DNA from: Acetobacteraceae bacterium
Lineage (GTDB): Bacteria; Pseudomonadota; Alphaproteobacteria; Acetobacterales; Acetobacteraceae
Direction of reading: 5' to 3'
Assembly: GCA_027323595.1 (NCBI GenBank)
Contig: DAHWBL010000428.1
Coordinates: 1-6,435, forward strand
DNA: 6,435 nucleotides
The notes under the pieces are model-generated. The model saw only the letters and a list, made by a program, of their open reading frames with translations. It did not search any database and was not told the origin of the DNA. Positions 1 through 6,422 of the stretch are shown here, in pieces. Numbering within the stretch: position 1 is the first letter of the stretch; every line of letters begins with the position of its first letter. The translations under genes were made by a program, and so were the position numbers.

Positions 1-485
1 CACATCAGCCCCGCGTGCCGCAAGCCAGCTTGCCACATCCACCGCCGCGTCACCCGCCACCGCGACCGGCTGCGATGGCGCGGCGATATGTTCCGCCAGA
101 ACGCTTCGTGCCACGCCGTCGATCTCCAGAAAAACATGATCGCGCCGGGAGTCGATCGCCGTCCACAGCGTGCGTTTTCCAAGGCCGGCAGGGCTTGGGC
201 GAACACCTCTCCCAGGCTGACGGCCACCAGTTGACAGCCGCGGCCGAGCGCGATGCCGTGCGCCAGCGACAGCGCCAACCGCAAGCCGGTGAAGCTGCCC
301 GGCCCGACCGTGACCGCGACGATGTCGGGCGCGCCAAGGCGCAACACCTCGTCTGCCAGCGACGGCAGAATGGCGGCCTGGCCATGGCGACCAGCCGCAC
401 CACGCTGGGCGATAACGCCACCGTCGCGCACCAGGGCCACCGAACAGGCGGACAGGGCCGCATCCAATGTCAGCGTCAAGACCAC
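1..485 (-). CDS. tsaB: TsaB, tRNA threonylcarbamoyladenosine (t6A37) biosynthesis protein; C-terminus outside window, apparent frameshift
   Basis: TsaB is the ASKHA-fold partner that dimerises with TsaD in the cytoplasmic complex making t6A at position 37 of ANN-decoding tRNAs. Seen: from a GTG at 485 the frame gives an N-terminal LTLDAALSACSVALV strand, a GRHGQAAILP helix, and the family signature GPGSFTGLR at residues 61-69, followed by LALSLAHGIALGRG. At codon 102 (about 180) the homology leaves this frame. It resumes one base back as LGKRTLWTAIDSRRDHVFLE and continues in that frame to the window edge. The first frame also stays open to the edge but no longer looks like TsaB. A single missing base would restore one protein of about 161 residues within the window (known family length about 220-230). 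The start is chosen because GTG 485 has GGGAG about 10 bases upstream; TTG at 479 is the alternative. The gene lies 108 bases downstream of the nitroreductase gene in the same direction. TsaB is normally essential, so a sequencing or assembly error is at least as likely as a true lesion. Confidence 0.85.
   Translation of the reverse strand, partial: MVLTLTLDAALSACSVALVRDGGVIAQRGAAGRHGQAAILPSLADEVLRLGAPDIVAVTVGPGSFTGLRLALSLAHGIALGRGCQLVAVSLGEVFAQALPALENARCGRRSTPGAIMFFWRSTAWHEAFWRNISPRHRSRSRWRVTRRWMWQAGLRHAGLM
177..183 (-). other. Reading-frame break inside tsaB
   Basis: Read on the - strand, the frame carrying GPGSFTG runs ...gcc-ttg-gaa-aac, whereas the TsaB-like continuation needs ...ctt-gga-aaa-cgc. 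The change is one base in the -1 direction, equal to one missing base. Adding one G to the GG pair would give ...PALGKRTLW..., which matches the expected family pattern across the junction. The short GG and AAAA runs here are plausible places for a homopolymer error. It is not a classical X-XXY-YYZ slippery heptamer. Confidence 0.75.
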
Positions 486-593
486 GGATCGAATGCTCCC
501 CGCGGCCTGTTTGCGCACCTGCCGCAGACCAAGGAGCGGAGACGATTCAAGCCCCTCGTCGCCGCCCCGTTCGTTGGCGCATCGAAAATTCGG

Positions 594-1181
594 TCAGTAT
601 AGGTCACAGGCCTCTTCGAAGGTGAGGCGCGGCAGGCGCGGGAAGACCCCCGCGGGATCTCCGTGCCCGATATTGACCAGGAAATTCGATTTCCAACCGC
701 GATACGAGAAAAACTCGGCATCGACCTTGTCATTATCAAAACCGCTCATCGGGCCCGCATCCAGCCCCAGCGCGCGCGCCGCCATGATCAGATACGCGCC
801 TTGCAGTGTTCCGTTGCGAAACGCCGTCTCGGTGGCCAGTTTCTCGCTGCTGGTGAACCAGTTCCTGGCGTCGGGAACATGCGGGAACAGCTTGGGCATC
901 TGCTCGTGGAATTTCGGATCATAGGCGACGATCGCCACCACCGGCGCGCTCATCGTCTTGTCGCGGTTCCCGGCCGACAATGCCGGCAACAGCCGCTCCT
1001 TGGCGGACTGGCTGCGCAGGAACACGAACCTCGCCGGCGATGCGTTGGCCGAAGTCGGGCCCCATTTGAGCAGATTGTAGATCGATTTGATGTCGTCGTC
1101 GGTCACCGGCTGATCGGTCCACGTGTTCTGGGTCCGAGCCTCTCGGAAAAGCCGGTCAAGAGCGGCGTCGTCGAGCGTCAT
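594..1181 (-). CDS. rutE: Malonic semialdehyde reductase RutE-like, nitroreductase-family flavoprotein
   Basis: A 195-residue FMN-dependent nitroreductase-fold enzyme that resembles E. coli RutE (196 residues) end to end. RutE reduces malonic semialdehyde to 3-hydroxypropionate in the Rut pyrimidine catabolism pathway. Matching blocks visible are KWGPTSANASPARFVFLRS near residues 39-57, NWFTSS near 107-112, ETAFRN near 118-123, GPMSGFD at 143-149, and a C-terminal PRLPRLTFEEAC at 181-192. The ATG at 1181 is preceded by GAGGTG a few bases upstream, and the TGA is at 596-594. No other rut genes are in view, so the uracil-degradation role is an inference from sequence similarity alone. The enzyme may act more generally in detoxifying semialdehydes, enals or nitro compounds. 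It points away from the hpn operon and towards tsaB, and may share a transcript with tsaB. Confidence 0.88.
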   Translation of the reverse strand: MTLDDAALDRLFREARTQNTWTDQPVTDDDIKSIYNLLKWGPTSANASPARFVFLRSQSAKERLLPALSAGNRDKTMSAPVVAIVAYDPKFHEQMPKLFPHVPDARNWFTSSEKLATETAFRNGTLQGAYLIMAARALGLDAGPMSGFDNDKVDAEFFSYRGWKSNFLVNIGHGDPAGVFPRLPRLTFEEACDLY

Positions 1182-1321
1182 GAGAGCACCTCGTCAAATG
1201 GACCCTACCTCTCCTGCCCTTGCGCCGCGAGGTCAAGCCGGGCGCGACCGCCCGCTCTGGTCGCCCGCCTCGCTGCGGGGCTACACGGGTCGGCGGTTGG
1301 CCTCTATACAGCGCGCAGCTG
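1182..1321. promoter_or_regulatory. Divergent spacer between rutE-like gene and hpn operon
   Basis: These 140 bases separate two oppositely oriented start codons, so promoters for both directions should lie here. Seen: a weak -10-like TATACA at 1305-1310 on the + strand, about 12 bases before the hpnA ATG, with only a poor -35 match (TACACG, 1282-1287). On the - strand there is a TTGACC (complement of 1231-1236) with no well-spaced -10. An inverted repeat, GCGACC (1244-1249) and GGTCGC (1259-1264), flanks a 9-base loop. None of these is strong enough to name a promoter or operator with confidence, and GC-rich alphaproteobacterial promoters often deviate from the E. coli consensus. Confidence 0.4.
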
Positions 1322-2329
1322 ATGCAAAATGACTCACCCTCAGGCGCGGCACCGGATCGAATTCTGGTGACCGGCGCGACCGGCTTCGTTGGCGGCGCCC
1401 TCGCCCGGGCGCTGGCCGCGCGCGGGGTGGCGCCGCGCCTGCTGGTACGGGCCAATTCAGACCCGACCAACATTGCCCAAATCCCCGGTGAGCGCGTGGT
1501 GGGCGACCTTACCGACCCGGCTTCGCTCGCCCGCGCGGTCGCCGGTTGCCGGCAGGTGTTTCATGTCGCCGCCGATTACCGGATTTGGGTGCCAGACCCC
1601 GCGGCGATGCTGCGCGCCAATGTCGATGGGTCCGCCGCCCTGGTCCGCGCGGCACAGGCCGCCGACGTCGAACGGATCGTCTATTGCAGCTCGGTGGCGG
1701 CACTCGGACTGACCGGAACCGATCATCCGGCCGACGAGACCACGCCGGTGGATGAAAGCCGGATCGTGGGCACCTATAAATTGTCCAAGTTCCGCGCCGA
1801 GCAGGCGGTGCTGGCGCTGGCCCGGCAGGGTGCGCCGGTGGTGGTGGTCAATCCGTCCATGCCGATCGGCCCGGGCGACGTCAAACCAACGCCGACCGGC
1901 CGGCTGATCCGCGATGCGGCCCGCGGCAAGATCCCGGCTTTTGTCGATACTGGCATGAACGTGGTGCATGTCGACGATGTCGCCGAGGGCCATCTGCTGG
2001 CGATGCAACGCGGACGGATCGGCAGCAAATACATTCTCGGTGGCGACAATCTGGACCTGCGTGCCCTGCTCGCCCTGATCGCCGAACAGGCCGGCCGCCG
2101 CCCGCCGCGGATATCCTTGCCGCGCGGACCGTTATTCCCGCTGGCCGCCGTGGCGGAACTTTATGGTCGGATCAGCGGGCACGAACCGCTCCTGACGCTG
2201 GATGCGTTGCGCATGTCGCGGAAAAAGATGTTTTTCAGCTCCGACCTCGCCCGCGCCGAACTGGGCTATGCGCCTCGCCCGGTGCACGAGGCGATCCGCG
2301 ACGCGCTCGCCTGGTTTGCGCACCGATGA
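1322..2329 (+). CDS. hpnA: HpnA, hopanoid-associated NAD-dependent sugar epimerase/dehydratase
   Basis: A 335-residue extended short-chain dehydrogenase, close to the length usual for the HpnA family. The N-terminal Rossmann motif GATGFVG is at residues 18-24, DLTDP lies shortly after it, the FHVAADYRIW block follows, CSSVAALG (catalytic Ser region) starts near 122, and the catalytic pair Tyr152-x3-Lys156 (YKLSK) is intact. NPSMPIGPGD at 177-186 and the VVHVDDVAEGH segment complete the family pattern. The family is known from hopanoid operons and is proposed to modify a sugar nucleotide or side-chain sugar; its exact substrate is unsettled. The start is ATG 1322, ten residues before the first strand. 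An in-frame ATG at 1220 would add 34 Arg/Gly-rich residues with no family resemblance. No clear Shine-Dalgarno precedes 1322. It heads the operon, and its stop overlaps the hpnB start (ATGA, 2326-2329). Confidence 0.93.
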   Translation: MQNDSPSGAAPDRILVTGATGFVGGALARALAARGVAPRLLVRANSDPTNIAQIPGERVVGDLTDPASLARAVAGCRQVFHVAADYRIWVPDPAAMLRANVDGSAALVRAAQAADVERIVYCSSVAALGLTGTDHPADETTPVDESRIVGTYKLSKFRAEQAVLALARQGAPVVVVNPSMPIGPGDVKPTPTGRLIRDAARGKIPAFVDTGMNVVHVDDVAEGHLLAMQRGRIGSKYILGGDNLDLRALLALIAEQAGRRPPRISLPRGPLFPLAAVAELYGRISGHEPLLTLDALRMSRKKMFFSSDLARAELGYAPRPVHEAIRDALAWFAHR

Positions 2330-3450
2330 TCCTCGGCGTTGCTCTCGCCCTGCTGGCGTGGATCTGGTTGATCGGATTTCACGGAAAATTCTGGCAATCC
2401 GGCCCTCGGCTGGATCGCGCTGGCACCCGCGCCGAGACGCCAGAGGTTGCCATCATCGTGCCTGCGCGCGACGAGGCCGCGCAAATCGCGGCGACGCTGC
2501 GATCACTGCTGGCACAAGATTATTCGGGCACCTATCAGGTTCTTCTCGTCGATGACGGCAGCACCGATGGCACCGGCCAGATCGCACGCGGCATCGCCGA
2601 CCCACGCCTGCGGGTAATCACCGGCGAGGCGCGTCCCCCGGGATGGAGCGGCAAATTATGGGCCGTGGCACAAGGCATCGCCGCCGCACCACCATCGGCC
2701 GCGCTGCTGTTGTTGACCGACGCGGACATCCTGCATGCGCCTGGCCATCTGTCCGCCCTGGTCGCAGCCGCCGAAGCGCGCGGGCTCGACCTGGTTTCGG
2801 AAATGGTCGCGCTGAACTGCGCCAGCCTGGCCGAGCGCGCACTGGTCCCGGCGTTCGTCTATTTCTTTCAGCTTCTCTACCCGTTCGCATGGGTCAATGA
2901 CCCGCGCAAACCCGCGGCCGCGGCGGCCGGCGGGACAATGCTCGTGCGGCGCACCGCGTTGGAGCGGATCGGCGGTATCGGCGCGATCAAGGGCGCACTG
3001 ATCGATGATGTCGCGCTCGCCCGCGCAATCAAGCCAGGCGGACCTATCTGGCTTGGCCATGCGAGGGACGCGAAATCGATCCGCCCATACCCCGACGCGA
3101 CGTCGATCTGGCACATGATCGCGCGCACTGCCTACGTGCAGTTGGGTTACGCGCCGCTGCTGCTGCTTGGCACGGTCCTCGGTCTTTGCGTCATATTCGT
3201 GGTTCCCCCAGCCGCGACCCTGTTCGGGTCCGGACCTGCCCGGCTTGTCGGGGCGGCAGCGTGGATCCTGATGGCGTCGTCCATCATGCCGACCCTGCGG
3301 CGCTTCGGCCTGTCGGTTATGTGGGCCGCGGCGCTGCCGCTGGTTGCCATATTCTATCTCGCAGCCACCATTGGATCAGCGGTCGATCATTACGCCGGGC
3401 GAGGCGTTCGCTGGAAGGGCCGCGCCTACGAAGCCGGCGGACCGGCATGA
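2326..3450 (+). CDS. hpnB: HpnB, hopanoid-associated membrane glycosyltransferase (GT2)
   Basis: A 374-residue family 2 glycosyltransferase, near the usual HpnB length of about 380. A hydrophobic N-terminal segment (about 2-18) is followed by the GT-A domain: IIVPARDE at 43-50, the nucleotide-binding VDDGSTDGTG at 75-84, the metal-binding DxD as TDAD at 131-134, GGTMLVRR at 202-209, and the acceptor-side IDD at 226-228. Three further hydrophobic spans near 273-296, 305-322 and 330-350 anchor the C-terminus, so the enzyme should sit at the inner membrane with a cytoplasmic catalytic domain. WKGR at 363-366 is a late family-like motif. The gene belongs to hopanoid clusters and presumably transfers a sugar to a hopanoid or another lipid, but donor and acceptor cannot be read from the sequence. 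It is coupled to its neighbours by ATGA overlaps at both ends (2326-2329 and 3447-3450). Confidence 0.93.
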   Translation: MILGVALALLAWIWLIGFHGKFWQSGPRLDRAGTRAETPEVAIIVPARDEAAQIAATLRSLLAQDYSGTYQVLLVDDGSTDGTGQIARGIADPRLRVITGEARPPGWSGKLWAVAQGIAAAPPSAALLLLTDADILHAPGHLSALVAAAEARGLDLVSEMVALNCASLAERALVPAFVYFFQLLYPFAWVNDPRKPAAAAAGGTMLVRRTALERIGGIGAIKGALIDDVALARAIKPGGPIWLGHARDAKSIRPYPDATSIWHMIARTAYVQLGYAPLLLLGTVLGLCVIFVVPPAATLFGSGPARLVGAAAWILMASSIMPTLRRFGLSVMWAAALPLVAIFYLAATIGSAVDHYAGRGVRWKGRAYEAGGPA

Positions 3451-4295
3451 GCAGCACCATGAACGATTCCGAAAACATTGAGATTTGGTCGGGCAAGGGC
3501 AGAAGCGACGAAAATTTTCCGGTCGGCTCCTTCCTGATCCGGCCAGATTTGCGCCAGCATGTGCATGCTTTTTATGATTTCGCCCGCAACGCCGACGACA
3601 TCGCCGATTCGGACACGCTGGCAGCACAGGACAAAATCGCCCGCCTGGACCGCATGGAGCAGATCCTCCTCGGCCACGTCGATGGTGGCGCGCCAAGTGC
3701 CGTGGCCCTGCGCACGAGCCTTGCCCAAAGTCGCGTCACGCCACGACATGCGCTCGATCTGCTGGTTGCGTTCCGCCAGGATGCCACCAAACATCGCTAC
3801 GCGACATGGGAAGAGCTCCATGAATATTGCCGCTATTCGGCGATGCCGGTCGGCCGGCACGTGCTTGATCTGCACGCCGAAAACCCGGCTTCTCATACAC
3901 CATCCGATCATCTTTGCGCGGCACTGCAAGTGCTGAATCACCTCCAGGACTGCGCATCCGATCTGCGTGCGCTTGATCGCTGTTATCTGCCGTCAAACAT
4001 GCTGGAACGGCACGGCAGCGGCATCGATGATCTGCGGAAAAACCACGAATCCGTCGGATTGCGCGCCGCATTTTCGGAGCTGCTCGACCACTGCGACCAT
4101 CTGATTGCATCCGCGCGTCAATTGCCCGCGCTTGTCGCTGATCGCCGCTTGCGGGTCGAATGTGGCGTGATCAACGCGCTTTGCCATCGCCTCGCCATGC
4201 GGTTGCGACGCGAAGACCCGATTGCCGGACGGGTGAAATTGCACCGAAGCGACGTGGTGTTGGCGCTGCTTGGCGCGAGCCGGCATTTCCTATGA
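3447..4295 (+). CDS. hpnC: HpnC, squalene synthase HpnC (presqualene diphosphate to hydroxysqualene)
   Basis: A 282-residue all-alpha trans-isoprenyl diphosphate synthase of the squalene/phytoene synthase family. In characterised bacterial systems HpnC turns presqualene diphosphate into hydroxysqualene. Seen: ENFPVGSFLI near residues 22-30; the first Asp-rich motif FYDFARNADDIADS at 42-55 (D50, D51, D54); YCRYSAMPVGRHVLDL near 127-142, where SAMPVGR is HpnC-like; and the second Asp motif NHLQDCASDL at 164-173 (D168, D172) followed by RCYLP. A start at ATG 3447 makes a 4-base overlap with the hpnB stop and follows GGCGGA at a suitable distance; ATG 3459, four codons on, is possible. The body of the gene is visibly less GC-rich than hpnA (several 60-base rows at 52-57%). 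It is paired with hpnD, the paralogue that makes its substrate. Confidence 0.93.
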   Translation: MSSTMNDSENIEIWSGKGRSDENFPVGSFLIRPDLRQHVHAFYDFARNADDIADSDTLAAQDKIARLDRMEQILLGHVDGGAPSAVALRTSLAQSRVTPRHALDLLVAFRQDATKHRYATWEELHEYCRYSAMPVGRHVLDLHAENPASHTPSDHLCAALQVLNHLQDCASDLRALDRCYLPSNMLERHGSGIDDLRKNHESVGLRAAFSELLDHCDHLIASARQLPALVADRRLRVECGVINALCHRLAMRLRREDPIAGRVKLHRSDVVLALLGASRHFL

Positions 4296-5152
4296 CACAA
4301 GCGCTTCCGCTTGGCGCGTTGGCCGAAGACATCGTCGCGGTGGACGCGCTGGTGCGCGCATCCGGCACCAGCTTTTATCACGGCATGCGCATTCTTCCAG
4401 CGGACCGCCGGATTGCGATGTATGCCATCTACGCGTTTTGCCGGGTGGTCGATGACATCGTCGATGAAGAAGGCCCGTTCGACGACAAGCTTTCCCGTCT
4501 TGATGACTGGCGCGAAAAGATCGAGCGTCTGTATCGTGGCGAGGCGAGCGATCCGGTCACCAGGATTCTTCTTCTCGCCGTTGAAAAATTTGATCTGCAA
4601 AAGATCGACTTTCTTGGCGTGATCGACGGCATGCAGATGGATGGGCAGCGCGCCATCATCGCCCCGGACCTCGCCGAGCTCGATCTTTACTGCGACCGCG
4701 TGGCCGGCGCGGTCGGACGCTTGTCGGTCCGCGCGTTCGGTGACGCATCACTGGCAGCGGACGAAGTCGCGGGTGCGCTGGGACATGCCCTGCAACTCAC
4801 CAATATCCTGCGGGACCTGGACGAGGACGCCAGTCGCAACCGGCTGTATCTGCCTCGCGAATGGCTGCAAGAAGCAGAAGTTCCCCTGCTGCCGCAAGCA
4901 GCATTGGCATCGCCGCGGCTGGGCCTGGTGTGCGAACGCGTCGCCACGCTGGCCGCGGCGGAGTTCGCGCGCGCCGAAGCGGCGATGCGGCGATGTGACG
5001 ACCAGGCGATGCGCCCAGCGCGCCTGATGGGCGCGACCTATAAGGCGTTGCTTGCACGCATGCGCCGCCGCGGCTGGGCCGATCCAACCCGCCCGGTTTC
5101 GCTGCCGACATGGCAAAAGCTGCTGATCATCCTGCGATACGCATGGCGCTGA
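4292..5152 (+). CDS. hpnD: HpnD, presqualene diphosphate synthase
   Basis: A 286-residue squalene/phytoene synthase family enzyme that condenses two farnesyl diphosphates into presqualene diphosphate, the first committed step towards squalene in the HpnCDE route. Key features are SFYHGMRILP at residues 27-36; AIYAFCRVVDDIVDEE at 45-60 with the first Mg-binding motif D54-D55-x2-D58; CDRVAGAVGRLSVRAFG at 134-150; and the second motif in TNILRDLDEDASRNR at 170-184 (R174, D175, D179) leading into LYLP. All expected catalytic Asp residues are present. The start at ATG 4292 overlaps the hpnC stop by four bases and puts the protein at normal family length; the longer in-frame extension upstream lies inside hpnC and is not credible. 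The C-terminus ends in a hydrophobic WQKLLIILRYAWR. A 16-base gap follows before hpnE. Confidence 0.94.
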   Translation: MTQALPLGALAEDIVAVDALVRASGTSFYHGMRILPADRRIAMYAIYAFCRVVDDIVDEEGPFDDKLSRLDDWREKIERLYRGEASDPVTRILLLAVEKFDLQKIDFLGVIDGMQMDGQRAIIAPDLAELDLYCDRVAGAVGRLSVRAFGDASLAADEVAGALGHALQLTNILRDLDEDASRNRLYLPREWLQEAEVPLLPQAALASPRLGLVCERVATLAAAEFARAEAAMRRCDDQAMRPARLMGATYKALLARMRRRGWADPTRPVSLPTWQKLLIILRYAWR

Positions 5153-5168
5153 TCCGGGCCGGTCGGGG

Positions 5169-6422
5169 ATGAAACATGCGCATGTCATCGGCGCGGGGCT
5201 CGCCGGCATCGCCGCGGCGATGGCGTTGGCCGACCGCGGTGCGCGCGTCTACATCTATGATTCCGCCCCGGTCGCGGGGGGGCGCTGTCGATCCTATTTC
5301 GATCGTGAACTGGGCTGCCGCGTCGATAACGGCAATCACCTGCTGCTGTCGGGCAATCGCGCCGCGATGGCGTATCTGCACGCGATCGGCGCCGCCGACA
5401 GCCTCGCCGGACCAGGGCGGGCAGAATTTCCTTTCGTGGACCTGAAATCTGGTGAGCGCTGGGTTCTGCGGCCGAATGAGGGTCTGCTGCCTTGGTGGAT
5501 ATTCGCACCGACCCGGCGCGTGCCCGGGTCACGGCCGACGGAGTATCTCGCACTCCTTCGCCTGCGCATCGCGACCGCCGATGCAACGATCACGGACTGC
5601 TTGCGGCCCGGACCGCTGTGGCGGCGCCTGTTGGAGCCGCTGGCGATCGCCGCGCTCAACACGATGCCCGATCGTGCCAGCGCCGCCCTGATGCAGGCGG
5701 TCATCGCCCAAAGCCTTGGTCGCGGCGGCGGCGCGTGCATCCCGTGCTGGCCGTCGGTTGGCATGTCCGAAAGCCTGATCGAACCAGCCCTGCGCCGGCT
5801 GGCGATGCAGCATGCGCAAGTACATCTCTCCTGCCGCGTCAGCGGCCTCGATGTCGTCGACCAGCGGGTGGTGGCCTTGCATCTGCCGCAAGGTCGTCGC
5901 GAGTTGGAGCCTGGCGACCAGGTGGTCCTGGCCACCCCCGCGCCGGTGGCCGCGCAGTTGCTGCCCGGCTTGACGGTACCGAACGAGTTCGAGGCGATCG
6001 TCAATCTTCACTTCGCCATGCCCCCGACATTGCGCGACACCACGCCGCGATTTATCGGGCTCATCGGCGGCATCGCGGAGTGGGTGTTCGTCAAGGCCGG
6101 TCATCTGTCCGTGACGATCAGCGCGGCAAACCGTCTGGTCGATGAGGACGCGCAGGCCCTGGCCGGCAAGGTCTGGCCCGATGTCAGCGCCGCCCTGGCG
6201 ATTCCCGCGACACCCATGCCCGCCTGGCGGGTGGTCAAGGAGCGGCGCGCGACCTTTGCCGCAACTCCCGCCCAACTGCGACGCCGACCCCGCGCACGCA
6301 CCGATCTGCGCAACCTGGTGCTGGCCGGCGACTGGACCGACACCGGCTTGCCTGCGACCATCGAAGGTGCCATCTGCTCTGGTCGAACCGCCGCCGAGAC
6401 ATTGATGCAGTTGGTGCCATGA
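5169..6422 (+). CDS. hpnE: HpnE, FAD-dependent hydroxysqualene dehydroxylase/reductase
   Basis: A 417-residue flavin amine-oxidase/desaturase-like oxidoreductase that converts hydroxysqualene to squalene in the HpnCDE pathway; older annotation calls it a squalene-associated desaturase. The N-terminal FAD-binding Rossmann motif GAGLAG is at residues 8-13, with D31 at the end of the second strand. AGGRCRSY at 37-44 and DNGNHLLLSGN at 53-63 are characteristic of HpnE. The C-terminal FAD-contact segment is LVLAGDWTDTGLPATIEG at 383-400, followed by SGRTAAE at 404-410. ATG 5169 lies six codons before the glycine motif and has a G-rich stretch (TCGGGG) directly upstream. It is the only gene in the operon not overlapped by its predecessor. 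Its stop overlaps the next start (ATGA, 6419-6422). Confidence 0.93.
   Translation: MKHAHVIGAGLAGIAAAMALADRGARVYIYDSAPVAGGRCRSYFDRELGCRVDNGNHLLLSGNRAAMAYLHAIGAADSLAGPGRAEFPFVDLKSGERWVLRPNEGLLPWWIFAPTRRVPGSRPTEYLALLRLRIATADATITDCLRPGPLWRRLLEPLAIAALNTMPDRASAALMQAVIAQSLGRGGGACIPCWPSVGMSESLIEPALRRLAMQHAQVHLSCRVSGLDVVDQRVVALHLPQGRRELEPGDQVVLATPAPVAAQLLPGLTVPNEFEAIVNLHFAMPPTLRDTTPRFIGLIGGIAEWVFVKAGHLSVTISAANRLVDEDAQALAGKVWPDVSAALAIPATPMPAWRVVKERRATFAATPAQLRRRPRARTDLRNLVLAGDWTDTGLPATIEGAICSGRTAAETLMQLVP

Noticed and set aside
50..463. 137-residue - strand open frame within the tsaB region
   Set aside because: It is the third - strand frame across the locus and carries neither GPGSFTG nor AIDSRR. 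The TsaB signatures are in the other two frames.
486..593. Possible terminator or promoter between the rutE-like gene and tsaB
   Set aside because: I found no stable hairpin followed by a T-run on the - strand and no convincing promoter hexamer pair in these 108 bases.
15..924. Two + strand open frames of 195 and 223 residues opposite tsaB and the rutE-like gene
   Set aside because: They lie antisense to genes with clear family signatures and carry low-complexity Arg/Pro/Ala sequence, so I treat them as shadows.
1220..1321. In-frame 34-residue N-terminal extension of HpnA starting at ATG 1220
   Set aside because: The added residues are Arg/Gly/Pro-rich, resemble translated GC-rich spacer, and would make the protein longer than the family. 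ATG 1322 gives the usual length.
3186..3446. Upstream extension of hpnC inside hpnB
   Set aside because: It is out of frame with the well-supported HpnB C-terminus and carries no family sequence. The ATGA start at 3447 fits the operon pattern.
5529..6275. 248-residue open frame on the - strand opposite hpnE
   Set aside because: Its composition is rich in Arg, Gly and His with no recognisable motif, and it lies wholly antisense to a well-supported hpnE. It is typical of spurious frames in GC-rich DNA.
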